Shown piece by piece: positions 8,717 to 16,986 of a stretch of 64,000 bases of DNA (the stretch's first letter is position 1; each line of letters opens with the position of its first letter). The position numbers were made by a program, and so were the translations under genes. The stretch spans positions 186,001 to 250,000 of the forward strand of contig NZ_CP154826.1 of the NCBI RefSeq assembly GCF_039613825.1, given 5' to 3'. The notes beneath the pieces were generated by a model that had not been told where the DNA came from, did no database searches, and saw only the letters and a list, made by a program, of their open reading frames with translations. This DNA is from Diaminobutyricibacter sp. McL0608. GTDB taxonomy: Bacteria > Actinomycetota > Actinomycetes > Actinomycetales > Microbacteriaceae.

Positions 8717-9607
8717 TCATCCCGCTGCCGCCGCCTGGTCCGCGGCCAGCTGCGCGAGTTCCTCGAATTCCGTTTCGGAACTCGGCGCGCGGGTCAGCGT
8801 CGCATGCCCCTGGGTCGGCGAACCCAGCGGCAACTGGCGGAAGTAGAAGAAGTTGTCGCCGGGTGCGTTGGATGCCGGTGAGACGGTCATGATCTCGCCC
8901 GATGTGCCCGGCACGTAGATCGGGCCTACGGCCGCTGTGAGATCTGCCGTCCACGACTGGCCGCTTCCGCTGTGAAAGGTCCCGTCGAGCCGCACGCGAT
9001 AGTCCTGTTTGACGGCCCTGAACGTGACGTAGAAACTGATCGTCTCACCGGGAGCCAGCGTGAACGTCGGCTGGCCGGCCTTGGTGTCGGGCTGGCCACC
9101 GCTGAGCAACTGGACGGCCTTGGACGGCTTATCGAGATCGACGGCGAGGGAGAGCTCCTCACCGCCGCCCGCGGTCGGGCAGTTCTGACCGGTCGCGTTC
9201 GCCAGCGCGGGATGCGTCGCGAGCGCAGTGGCGTGGAGGTCGTTCAGATACAGCTGGCCGGCCGAGCCCCCCGAGAACCTGTTGGTCACGCTGACTTCGT
9301 AGATCGGGTCGACCTGGTGGCCGAGCGCGAGGAGCTGCCTGACGTTCGCCTTCGTGCAGAAGTCGTGCAGCTGGATGAACTCGGTGCCGGGCGGCAGCAG
9401 GTAGTCGGCGCCGGCTTCCTGCGACCACGGCTGTGCCGTGATGACGGCGTCGTGCTCGGATGCGTTGCGCGGCGCGTTGGCGGAGGCGACGGCGAAGTAG
9501 ATGCCGACCGCGCTGGCGGCAATAGTGAACATCGTGGCCACGCCGCCCAGGAACGGCATGACACGCGACGGTGCTTTCTTCTTCGCAGGCTTCTTCTTCT
9601 CGGCCAT
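8717..9607 (-). CDS. membrane-anchored extracytoplasmic protein, function unknown
   Basis: The 296-residue product starts with a Lys-rich cytoplasmic tail (MAEKKKPAKKKAPS), then one helix (residues 18-42, FLGGVATMFTIAASAVGIYF), placing the rest outside the cell. The exterior part has two or three cysteines (HDFCTKAN, NCPTAG) and beta-rich sequence, with FTLAPGETISFYVTFR resembling an immunoglobulin-like fold. I cannot name a family. Its start is 118 bases from the divergent surface-protein gene, so the two could share a control region. Confidence 0.65.
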   Translation of the reverse strand: MAEKKKPAKKKAPSRVMPFLGGVATMFTIAASAVGIYFAVASANAPRNASEHDAVITAQPWSQEAGADYLLPPGTEFIQLHDFCTKANVRQLLALGHQVDPIYEVSVTNRFSGGSAGQLYLNDLHATALATHPALANATGQNCPTAGGGEELSLAVDLDKPSKAVQLLSGGQPDTKAGQPTFTLAPGETISFYVTFRAVKQDYRVRLDGTFHSGSGQSWTADLTAAVGPIYVPGTSGEIMTVSPASNAPGDNFFYFRQLPLGSPTQGHATLTRAPSSETEFEELAQLAADQAAAAG

Positions 9608-9725
9608 CCTCGTCCCTCCCTTGCCGGGAAGACGCTGATACCCCGAGCGTAGTCCTTGCGACCACTACCTTCCCATTTGGGGGGTATACCGGGCAGACTG
9701 TTCAGAACGCGAAGGAGCTGAGACG

Positions 9726-12437
9726 ACGAACGCACGCGCATTTCGACACCTGGCCGCCGTCGCGGCCGGTATCTGCGCGCTCGCCGCAGTCCTCGTGATC
9801 AGCCCCACCGCCTCTCCGGCGAACGCGGCTTTCGCCGACCAGTGCGCGTCGCCGGATCGGACCCTGACCCCGACGACGTCCACGATCGCGGTGGCCTCCG
9901 GCGAGACGGTCCTCCTCACCGGAGGCTCTTTCACCGGCGGGATCGACTCGCTGCCCGCGGGCGGCACTCTCTGCGTGGCGGCCGGCGCAACCCTCGCGCC
10001 CCCGTACATGAACAACGCCGCCGGGTCCCTTCTGGTTGCCGGCGGGGCGACCCTCACGATGCCGTTCGTCTCTGTCGGCACCGGCTTCGCCCTCAGCGTC
10101 GAAGGCACCGCGGTCTTCGCCGGGCTCAACATCAACGGTTCTTCGTCGATCGACGTTGCTGCAGGCGGCGACCTCACGATCTCGAACAGCTTCTCGCCGG
10201 CCACCGGCTCGATCACCAACGCGGGCACGATGCACATCGCCTCGTCGATGAACCTCAATTCGTCCGTGAACCTCACGAATTCGGGAACACTGACGATCGA
10301 CCAGAGCTCGACCGTCAACGGGAGCTTCGTCAACACGGGAGTGGCGCAGGTCACCGGTAGTCTCACCGTCAACGGGTCCGGGCTTCTGCAGAACGACTGC
10401 GCGATCGCCATGACCGGCGATCTGAGCAACAACGGCCCGTCCTCGACGAACCAGGGTCTGGTGCTCGTCACAGGGCGATTCAGCAACAACGGGACCTGGC
10501 GCCAGTCGGCGGTCGGCACCCTCGACTCCGCAACCCTCACCGACGACGGCCACGTGACCGGGTTCGGGCAGTACCACTTCAGCGGGTCGACCAGTGTTCA
10601 GGGTTCGTTCGTCGGCGACACGGCGAGCTCCCCGATCGTCGTCGACAGCACGGCGCCTCCCGGCCAGATCTTCGACGTACAGACCGGCACGGTGACCAAC
10701 GTCGTCCGCGGCACCGTGGGTCGCTTCAACCTTCGCTCGTATCCCGCCCCCGATTGTGCGACGCCGCGGCCGGCGGCCGACATCATCGTCGGAAAGACCG
10801 GCCCGGCGACGGTCACCCAGAACTCGACCCTGACCTACACCATCTCCGTCGCCAACGCTGGCCCGGGGGCTGCGGATGCGGTCGTCGTCACGGATGCCCT
10901 CCCGGCCGGCCTCACCGGGGTGACGGCCTCGGCGGGTGGCACAGTCGGCGCGACCTCCGTCACCTGGAACCTCGGCACGGTCGCCGCTGCGACGACGGTG
11001 ACGCTCACCGTGACGGGCACCGTCACGTCTGCCCCGGGAACCGTCCTGACCGACGTTGCGAGCGCGACCTCGACGACGCCCGACCCCGACCCCACCAACA
11101 ACAACGGCACGTCGGACTCCAGCCGCGCGACCACGCTCGTGGTCCCCGTGATCGTTCCTAACACACGGCCGGTTGCTGACGACCTCGTGGTGCAGGGTGT
11201 CACCGGCTCGACGATCCTGGGACGGGTCACCGCCACAGACGCTCAGGCCGGCCAGACCCTGCACTTCTCGGTCGTGTCTGGGCCCTCGAACGGCAGGCTC
11301 GTGATGCTCCCCGGCGGCGAGTTCGACTACCGGAGCAACGCGTCGTTCACCGGAGTAGACACGGCGACGTTCCAGGCCTGCGACAACGGCGTCCCGTCTC
11401 TCTGCGACCAGGGCACGATCACCTTCAACATCTTTCCGATCGCCTCCGACGACATCGCCCAGACCTTCGAGAACCAGGCGGTCGTGATTCCGCTGGTCCC
11501 CGACAACGCGTCGCCCGGCGCAGTGCTCGTCAGCCCGCTCGTCACGCCCCCCGCGAATGGGACCGCGACGCTCTCCATCGCCGCCGGAACCGCGACCTAC
11601 ACGCCGAAGAACGGATTCCTCGGGACCGACTCGTTCGTCTTCCGGATCTGCTCGCCGACGGCGGCCACTCTCTGCGACACCGGCACCATCACGATCACGG
11701 TCATCAAACTGAACCGTCCGCCGGTCATCGATGACCTGACGATGCACACGACGGCACGGGTGCCCGTGCAGGGCCAGTTGTCGATCACCGATCCCGACGG
11801 CGACGCGGTCACTGCAATCCGTGGTATCCCGGCGAGGTCGGGCACTGCGACCGTCGGTCCGACAGGACTGACGCTGTACAACCCGTTGGGCGGATTCGCG
11901 GGTCGTGACCACTACACCGCCATCGCGTGCGATGCAGGTAGCCCCGAGCTCTGCTCCACAGGGATGGTGACGGTCGAGGTCGTGCCCGTCGCTCTGGCTG
12001 ATTCGGCCACGACCACAGCTGGAGTCGCGGTGACGGTCACTGTCCTCGCGAACGACATCGGTACGGTGGTCGCCCCCACTGTCGTCAGCGGCCCGACAAA
12101 CGGAACTGTGGCCGCCGCCGGCCGGGCGTTCAGGTACACGCCGGATGCGGGATTCGTCGGCACCGACACCTTCACCTACAGCATCTGCGCGGCCAACGCG
12201 GCGGACCTCTGCGCGGTGGCGACAGCATCCATCACCGTCACTGCGGCCGTGGTGCCCACCCCCACTCCCACTCCGCTTCCACCGGTGACCGAGGGCTCGG
12301 CCGGGTCGCTGCCCGACACGGGTTCTGACGTGAGCGGATGGGGTTGGCTCGGCCTCCTTGCGGTCGCGGCCGGGGCATCGATGCTGATCGCGCAGGCGAC
12401 CGTGCGTCGAGTTCGCCGCCGCCGGCCGATGCCCTGA
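9726..12437 (+). CDS. LPxTG-anchored surface protein with DUF11 and tandem Ig/cadherin-like repeats, apparent ACG start
   Basis: About 903 residues. Order: signal peptide (residues 1-34, HLAAVAAGICALAAVLV to ASPANA), a Gly/Asn/Ser-rich beta-helix-like region to about 330, a DUF11 domain (about 351-475), several Ig-like or cadherin-like repeats with the FxGxDTFTYxxC pattern (478-835), a Pro/Thr spacer (PTPTPTPLPP), LPDTG at about 862-866, a hydrophobic helix and a basic tail, so sortase should fix it to the wall. No ATG, GTG or TTG precedes the signal peptide in frame; GAAGGAG at 9711-9717 stands 5-8 bases before ACG ACG (9723, 9726). The first normal codon, GTG 9795, would delete the signal core. 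ACG initiation, or an ATG to ACG change, is therefore proposed. Confidence 0.8.
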   Translation, partial: TNARAFRHLAAVAAGICALAAVLVISPTASPANAAFADQCASPDRTLTPTTSTIAVASGETVLLTGGSFTGGIDSLPAGGTLCVAAGATLAPPYMNNAAGSLLVAGGATLTMPFVSVGTGFALSVEGTAVFAGLNINGSSSIDVAAGGDLTISNSFSPATGSITNAGTMHIASSMNLNSSVNLTNSGTLTIDQSSTVNGSFVNTGVAQVTGSLTVNGSGLLQNDCAIAMTGDLSNNGPSSTNQGLVLVTGRFSNNGTWRQSAVGTLDSATLTDDGHVTGFGQYHFSGSTSVQGSFVGDTASSPIVVDSTAPPGQIFDVQTGTVTNVVRGTVGRFNLRSYPAPDCATPRPAADIIVGKTGPATVTQNSTLTYTISVANAGPGAADAVVVTDALPAGLTGVTASAGGTVGATSVTWNLGTVAAATTVTLTVTGTVTSAPGTVLTDVASATSTTPDPDPTNNNGTSDSSRATTLVVPVIVPNTRPVADDLVVQGVTGSTILGRVTATDAQAGQTLHFSVVSGPSNGRLVMLPGGEFDYRSNASFTGVDTATFQACDNGVPSLCDQGTITFNIFPIASDDIAQTFENQAVVIPLVPDNASPGAVLVSPLVTPPANGTATLSIAAGTATYTPKNGFLGTDSFVFRICSPTAATLCDTGTITITVIKLNRPPVIDDLTMHTTARVPVQGQLSITDPDGDAVTAIRGIPARSGTATVGPTGLTLYNPLGGFAGRDHYTAIACDAGSPELCSTGMVTVEVVPVALADSATTTAGVAVTVTVLANDIGTVVAPTVVSGPTNGTVAAAGRAFRYTPDAGFVGTDTFTYSICAANAADLCAVATASITVTAAVVPTPTPTPLPPVTEGSAGSLPDTGSDVSGWGWLGLLAVAAGASMLIAQATVRRVRRRRPMP

Positions 12438-12451
12438 GAGGTGGCGGCGGT

Positions 12452-13084
12452 CTAGAGCCCGCGGTCCCGGACCGCGATGAGGACCGCATCCACCGCATCC
12501 CCCGCATCCGCAGCCTCGCGGTCCGCGGTATGGCGGATCTCGCCATCGTCGCTTCCGCGCCGCAATCGCTCGCACCGCATCACGGTGAGCACCGGCTCGA
12601 CGGCCGCCCGCAGCGACTCCGGCGTGTAGAGCAGGCCGGGGTCCGAGGGTCCGTGGCCGCCCGCAGCGATGTTCTCCACATCGTGACCGACGACCACCAC
12701 CCGGCCGCCCGGCGCGACCCATCCGGCGATGCGCCGCAGAACCGAGTCGCTGTCCACGAGGTGCAGGTAGCCGACGACGACGAGGTCGTACTGCTGCGGC
12801 GGCACCCACGTGCGGATATCGGCCTCGACCCAGTCGACACCATCGCCCCCTGAGCGGGCCCGCGCGAGCTCCAGACCTGCGTGAGAGAAGTCGACGCCGG
12901 TCGTCGACCAGCCGCGCTGCCGCAACCACACGGCAGTACGGCCGTCGCCCGTCGCCACGTCGAGCGCGGTACCCGGAGTGAGGCTGCCGACGCTCTCGCG
13001 GATGAAATGCGGCGGTTCGGTCGCCCAGATCCCGCCGTGCTCCCAGGCGGCCCGGTACCGTTCATCCCAGCCCGACGCATCCAT
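12452..13084 (-). CDS. class I SAM-dependent methyltransferase
   Basis: A 210-residue soluble enzyme with a Rossmann methyltransferase fold. Motif I is ALDVATGDGRTAVWL near residues 40-55, followed by the acidic loop GVDFSHAGLELA, motif II with WVEADI and motif IV YDLVVVGYLHL. The opening WDERYRAAWEHGGIW is common in methyltransferases of the thiopurine/tellurite-resistance-like group, but the substrate cannot be told. The ATG at 13084 has AAGGGG 6 bases upstream. It is convergent with the surface protein and divergent from the K+ channel. Confidence 0.8.
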   Translation of the reverse strand: MDASGWDERYRAAWEHGGIWATEPPHFIRESVGSLTPGTALDVATGDGRTAVWLRQRGWSTTGVDFSHAGLELARARSGGDGVDWVEADIRTWVPPQQYDLVVVGYLHLVDSDSVLRRIAGWVAPGGRVVVVGHDVENIAAGGHGPSDPGLLYTPESLRAAVEPVLTVMRCERLRRGSDDGEIRHTADREAADAGDAVDAVLIAVRDRGL

Positions 13085-13168
13085 TGCGCGTCCCCTTCGT
13101 GTCGTGTCACGTCGAGTATCGCAGCCCCACCAGTGGGATGGCGGGCTGACGCGTGCCACAATCCAGCC

Positions 13169-14035
13169 ATGGCAAAGAAGCAGCGCAGTGAACTGAAGAG
13201 CACCGGTTACGAGATCTTCATCGGCATCCTGTCGATCCTCTCGATCGTCAATATCTTCTTGCTGTACCTCCTCAGGGACCCGGCCCTCGACCAGGTCATC
13301 GAGGTGATGAACGCCATCTTCAGTGCGGTGTTCCTCATCGACTTCACCTACCGAATAGTGACTGCACCATCGCGGAGCGCCTACTTCTTCAGGCACTTCG
13401 GATGGGCAGACCTGCTCGCCAGCCTGCCGTTCCCGCAGTTCAAGATCCTCCGCATCTTCCGTCTGGTCAGGGTCTACCGTCTTCTTCGCAAGGTGGGCAT
13501 CCGCACCGTCGGGCGCACCCTCATCCGGGACCGCGCGGGCAGCGCCCTCTACGTGCTGCTGCTGATGGGCGTCTTCGTGCTGCAGTTCGGCAGCCTCTGG
13601 ATCCTGCGCGTCGAGGAGCACGCGCCGGGTGCGAACATCACCACCGCTTCGGATGCGCTCTGGTACACGATCGTCACCATCTCGACGGTCGGGTACGGCG
13701 ACCAGTACCCGGTCACACAGCTCGGACGCATCATCGGCACGGTGATCATCATCGTGGGCGTCGGCATCTTCGGTACCTTCACCGGTTATCTGGCGACGGT
13801 CTTCCTGGGGTCGCCCAAGACGGAGAGTGGAGAGGCCGGTGAGGCCCCGGCGGCCGAGGTTCCGACCGCTGAGGTGCCTGCCGCAGCGGCGACCGATACC
13901 GCGGCGGCGGACATCGCGGCGACCGACACAACAGCGCGAGACGCGACGATAGAACGGATGCGCATCCTTCTCGCGCAGTCGGAGGCGAACCTGGCCGAGT
14001 TGCGGCAGCTGGTCGACAGCGGGCTCGGCCGGTAG
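13169..14035 (+). CDS. voltage-sensor-type potassium channel
   Basis: A 288-residue six-helix channel of the Kv-like bacterial type. An S4 segment carries arginines every third residue (ILRIFRLVRVYRLLRK, about 93-108), and the pore loop has the full selectivity filter TVGYGD at 173-178 with a following S6 (IGTVIIIVGVGIFGTF). The C-terminus is an Ala/Glu/Thr-rich linker ending in an amphipathic helix (IERMRILLAQSEANLAELRQ) that could form a coiled-coil tetramer. It should pass K+ in response to voltage. No ribosome site is seen before the ATG. It is not linked to the kdp locus. Confidence 0.87.
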   Translation: MAKKQRSELKSTGYEIFIGILSILSIVNIFLLYLLRDPALDQVIEVMNAIFSAVFLIDFTYRIVTAPSRSAYFFRHFGWADLLASLPFPQFKILRIFRLVRVYRLLRKVGIRTVGRTLIRDRAGSALYVLLLMGVFVLQFGSLWILRVEEHAPGANITTASDALWYTIVTISTVGYGDQYPVTQLGRIIGTVIIIVGVGIFGTFTGYLATVFLGSPKTESGEAGEAPAAEVPTAEVPAAAATDTAAADIAATDTTARDATIERMRILLAQSEANLAELRQLVDSGLGR

Positions 14036-14077
14036 CCCGCCGTCGACCGGCATCAGGAGTTCACGCGACCGGCCGCG

Positions 14078-15040
14078 TCAGCGCCAGAATTCGGTGAGCT
14101 GACCGGCACGGGCTCTGCCTTGCTCGAATCCGGCCCGGGCGGCGGCCGGACGCAGCGACAGGTCCATCGCGTTGGCGCCGAACATGTGCTCGGACTCGGC
14201 CTCGGGGCTGATCGTCTCGACCCGGCTGCCCGCTGCACGCAGTTCGTCGACCTGCGCAGCGAGGTGCGTGCCCCACTCCTGCGGGTGCAGTGATCTGCCG
14301 CCGAAGGGCGACAGTACGAGCACCCGCTCGTACCCTGCCGCGAGATCGGCGTTCTCGTTGCGTCGGTAGCCGCCGTCGATGTACCGCGTGCCGTCGATCC
14401 CGTAGGGGAGACCGCTTGAACAGCTCGCGGCCACGGCATCGGCCAGATCGACTCCGCTGTGCTGGTCGAACACGACCGGTTCACCGGATTCGGCATCGAC
14501 CGCCGTCAGGAGCACCGTGCGTTGCGGCCAGGCCCGACCGGGCAGCCGCGAGGCGACGGCCGCGCCCCACTGCGCCTGCCAGGTGCCATCCGACGCCGCA
14601 TCCAGCTCCAGTGCCGCCGCGCCCAGCTTGCGGCGCAGGTCCTCCGGACCCTCAGCGGATGCGATGATTCTGTTGAGCCTCTCGAGGTGGTCCGTCACCG
14701 GTCTGGCAGGAGCGCGTCCCCGGTCGGACCCGCTCGGGCCGGGCCGTTGCGGCGGGACGGCCGCAAGGGTGGCGGCGAAGAGATCGGTCGCCGTCGCGCC
14801 GGCCAGCTGGGCAGCAGCCGTCGAGCCGGCCGACGTGCCGATCGTGAGGTCGGCTGTGGTCACATCGAGCCCGGCATCGAGCAGTCCGGCGAGGACGCCG
14901 ATCAGCCAGGCATTACCTGTCGATCCGCCGCCACCGAGGACCAGCGCCCGCTCGCCCGCGACGGGCGGCGGCTCCGGATGGTCAGAGGCCGACGTGGAGG
15001 TGACGTGCCGGGTGGAAAAAGCGGTTGTGTTCGTGTTCAT
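14078..15040 (-). CDS. patatin-like phospholipase
   Basis: Serine acyl hydrolase of 320 residues with the patatin Ser-Asp dyad: oxyanion loop GGGGSTGNAW (36-45), nucleophile elbow GTSAGS with Ser70, and the Asp of YIDGGYRRNEN near residue 227. There is no signal peptide, so it acts inside the cell or is exported otherwise. The likely substrate is membrane phospholipid acyl chains. The ATG at 15040 has AAAGG 9 bases upstream. A short leader peptide and a set of competing hairpins precede it (15041-15160), suggesting control of translation. The phospholipase C gene lies upstream on the same strand and may be co-transcribed. Confidence 0.85.
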   Translation of the reverse strand: MNTNTTAFSTRHVTSTSASDHPEPPPVAGERALVLGGGGSTGNAWLIGVLAGLLDAGLDVTTADLTIGTSAGSTAAAQLAGATATDLFAATLAAVPPQRPGPSGSDRGRAPARPVTDHLERLNRIIASAEGPEDLRRKLGAAALELDAASDGTWQAQWGAAVASRLPGRAWPQRTVLLTAVDAESGEPVVFDQHSGVDLADAVAASCSSGLPYGIDGTRYIDGGYRRNENADLAAGYERVLVLSPFGGRSLHPQEWGTHLAAQVDELRAAGSRVETISPEAESEHMFGANAMDLSLRPAAARAGFEQGRARAGQLTEFWR

Positions 15041-15126
15041 GGGAGTCGCCTTTCGCGAATTGCGTGGCGGGTGCTCCCAATGGCGACTAACCCAGTCGCG
15101 CGATCGTGGACTACAGGGGAGCACCC
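15041..15126 (-). promoter_or_regulatory. candidate translational attenuator: mutually exclusive hairpins before the patatin gene
   Basis: On the minus strand, GCGACT (15099-15094) can pair with AGTCGC (15088-15083). The same AGTCGCC (15088-15082) can instead pair with GGCGACT (15050-15044), which overlaps the patatin ribosome site and lies 4 bases from its ATG. An outer perfect 10-bp dyad, GGGTGCTCCC (15126-15117, inside the leader codons) with GGGAGCACCC (15078-15069), encloses the first hairpin. Ribosome position on the leader peptide could therefore decide whether the downstream start is free. This is read from base pairing only. Confidence 0.5.
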
Positions 15127-15146
15127 AATTCGGATACTGCGTTCAT
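15111..15146 (-). CDS. 11-codon leader peptide MNAVSELGAPL
   Basis: A very short frame, ATG at 15146 to TAG at 15111, stands behind AGGAGGTG (15153-15160), one of the best ribosome sites in the window, with about 6-8 bases spacing. Its codons 8-10 form one arm of the 10-bp dyad described for the attenuator, and its stop lies 70 bases before the patatin ATG. Such placement is typical of leader peptides that control a downstream gene by stalling. Which signal would stall it is unknown; there is no run of one amino acid, so simple amino-acid starvation is unlikely. Confidence 0.5.
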   Translation of the reverse strand: MNAVSELGAPL

Positions 15147-15233
15147 GGGTCTCACCTCCTGCCGACGGATCACGATCGCCAAGACCTTAGCACGCCGGCC
15201 TGCGCTGCGCGGCCGGATGGGCTCGGGCCGGTT

Positions 15234-16838
15234 CTATTTCGTCGGAACGACCGCCGCCACCGCTCCCGTCGTCGGCGAGAGCAGGACCTCACGGTGTTGC
15301 CTGGTCGCGAAGGAGAAGAGGGGGCCGAGAGAGCCGGCACGCGCGTCGAACGACGAGCCGCCGATGCGCCCGGTGCCCCAGTTCTTCTCGATGAAGCGGA
15401 TCACCGAGGCCTGCTCGATCGGCGTGTGGTCGACGCGGTTCTGAGCCGCGTATGGCGAGATCAGGAGGAACGGGAGGCGCTGACTCGGGCCGCAGCGGTC
15501 GGCGTAACCCCCCAGCACCACCCCGACGCTCGAACACAGGCTCGTGTCGGCGGCAGTCGCCGATCCGTTCGTGACGTGGGGCGCGACGTGGTCGTACCAT
15601 CCGTCGGAGTCGTCATAGGTGACGATGACGGCAGTGCTCGACCACGACTTCGACTTCTGTATCGCGTTGATCTCGTTGACCACGAATTTCTGCTCATCCA
15701 GGGGGTCGGAGTATCCGGCGTGGCCGTCCTGGGCCGACGGCGCTTTCAGGAACGAGACCGCCGGCACGTTGTTGTTCGCGAGCGCGGCGTCGAACGACGT
15801 CAGGTCGTACTGGTGGTTTGCCTGGTCGGTCTGCCCGATTGCCGCAGGCGACGACGGCGGAAGGTGGTGCGGGTTCGAGGTCGACTTGTAGTACTGGAAC
15901 GGCTCGTGGTGCGCCGAGTAGTTCTTCGAGCCTGCTCCGCCGATGTTCAGGCTCGCGGTGTCGCACTTCGCGTAGTCGCCGCTCTTGCCGTCCCATGCGG
16001 TACTCGGCGTGAAGCCGCCCTGGAACCAGCCCCAGGTCACGTGGGAGAGGTTGAGCAGGTCGCCGATGTTTCTGCCGGACATTCCGACGACGGCGGTGGT
16101 CGCAGTGTGGTCGATGTTCGAGCAGTCGTCGTACACGGGGTCGGGGTCGCCGATGACCGTTCCGACGCCCTGCGCGTTCACTGACGCGATGGCGTTCGAC
16201 GCTTGCGGTGCTCCCGTCTTCGGGTTGTATCCTGTCGCGCCGTGCGTCTGCCCGGAGATCAGGTTCAGGGCGCCGGGCGTCGAGGGTCCGAAGACGGTTT
16301 CCCAGTTGTTGTCGCTCATCGTGTAGTTCTGCGCGTAGTTCCACAGCCCCGTGACGGTATTGCCGTCGTAGTAGTCCATCGTGAGGCCGGGGGTCCCATA
16401 CAGCCCGACGCAGGTGTCCGTGCTCGTCTTCTGCACGAACAGGTCCATCCTTCCGCCGTCGACAGCCTGCTGCTCGGCCGTGTACGCGTGGTCCTGATCG
16501 CAGGTGAGCGGATGCGAGTGGGGCAGCCTTTTCGGCGCATACAGGTTGGGATTCCTGGTCAGCAGCCCGGACGTGACCAGATTGTTGACCGCGGGCGTGC
16601 CCGCCGCCGCGTGGAAGGGCGTGCCATCGGTGTTCGTCGCGGTCGGGTATGTGCCGAAGTAGTGGTCGAACGTGATGTTCTCATCGAAGATCACGACCAG
16701 GTGTTTGATCGGCGTCACTGTGGGAGCCGATGCTGCGGTCGCGGGGATGGGCGACATCGCGAAAATCCCGGCGCCGACCAGTGCGGTCACGCCGACCAGG
16801 GCCAGACCGACGCCGCGCAGGCGGAACCGTCTAGACAT
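15234..16838 (-). CDS. secreted phosphoesterase (phospholipase C / acid phosphatase family)
   Basis: A 534-residue exported enzyme. A signal peptide spans residues 1-36 (GVGLALVGVTALVGAGIF to ATAASA). The phosphoesterase signature follows (HLVVIFDENITFDHYFGTYP, about 46-65), with NLISGQTHGA near residue 215 and the metal-ligand region VTYDDSDGWYDHVAPH near residue 415, typical of AcpA/PlcC-type enzymes. It would release phosphate or head groups from phosphoesters or phospholipids outside the cell. No Tat twin-arginine is obvious beyond the MSRRF start. The next genes on the strand are an extracellular nuclease upstream and a patatin downstream, so the region reads as a phosphate/lipid scavenging set. 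Confidence 0.87.
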   Translation of the reverse strand: MSRRFRLRGVGLALVGVTALVGAGIFAMSPIPATAASAPTVTPIKHLVVIFDENITFDHYFGTYPTATNTDGTPFHAAAGTPAVNNLVTSGLLTRNPNLYAPKRLPHSHPLTCDQDHAYTAEQQAVDGGRMDLFVQKTSTDTCVGLYGTPGLTMDYYDGNTVTGLWNYAQNYTMSDNNWETVFGPSTPGALNLISGQTHGATGYNPKTGAPQASNAIASVNAQGVGTVIGDPDPVYDDCSNIDHTATTAVVGMSGRNIGDLLNLSHVTWGWFQGGFTPSTAWDGKSGDYAKCDTASLNIGGAGSKNYSAHHEPFQYYKSTSNPHHLPPSSPAAIGQTDQANHQYDLTSFDAALANNNVPAVSFLKAPSAQDGHAGYSDPLDEQKFVVNEINAIQKSKSWSSTAVIVTYDDSDGWYDHVAPHVTNGSATAADTSLCSSVGVVLGGYADRCGPSQRLPFLLISPYAAQNRVDHTPIEQASVIRFIEKNWGTGRIGGSSFDARAGSLGPLFSFATRQHREVLLSPTTGAVAAVVPTK

Positions 16839-16986
16839 ATTGCACCTTCTCGCGTATCGCGAAACGGGGTCTTGTCCGCCTGGATGGCGGACATCGAAGC
16901 CGCCGCCAGAATACGCCCGCCGTGCGCCGTCCGATCCTGTGAAAGCTCACATGAACGGACGGCGCCGGCGGCGCTCCGGATTCCTT

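Noticed and set aside
9702-12929. A very long open frame on the minus strand opposite the LPxTG surface-protein gene
   Set aside because: Its product is an Arg/Gly/Asp-rich sequence without domains, a shadow of the high-GC plus-strand gene, which has a signal peptide, domains and a sortase motif.
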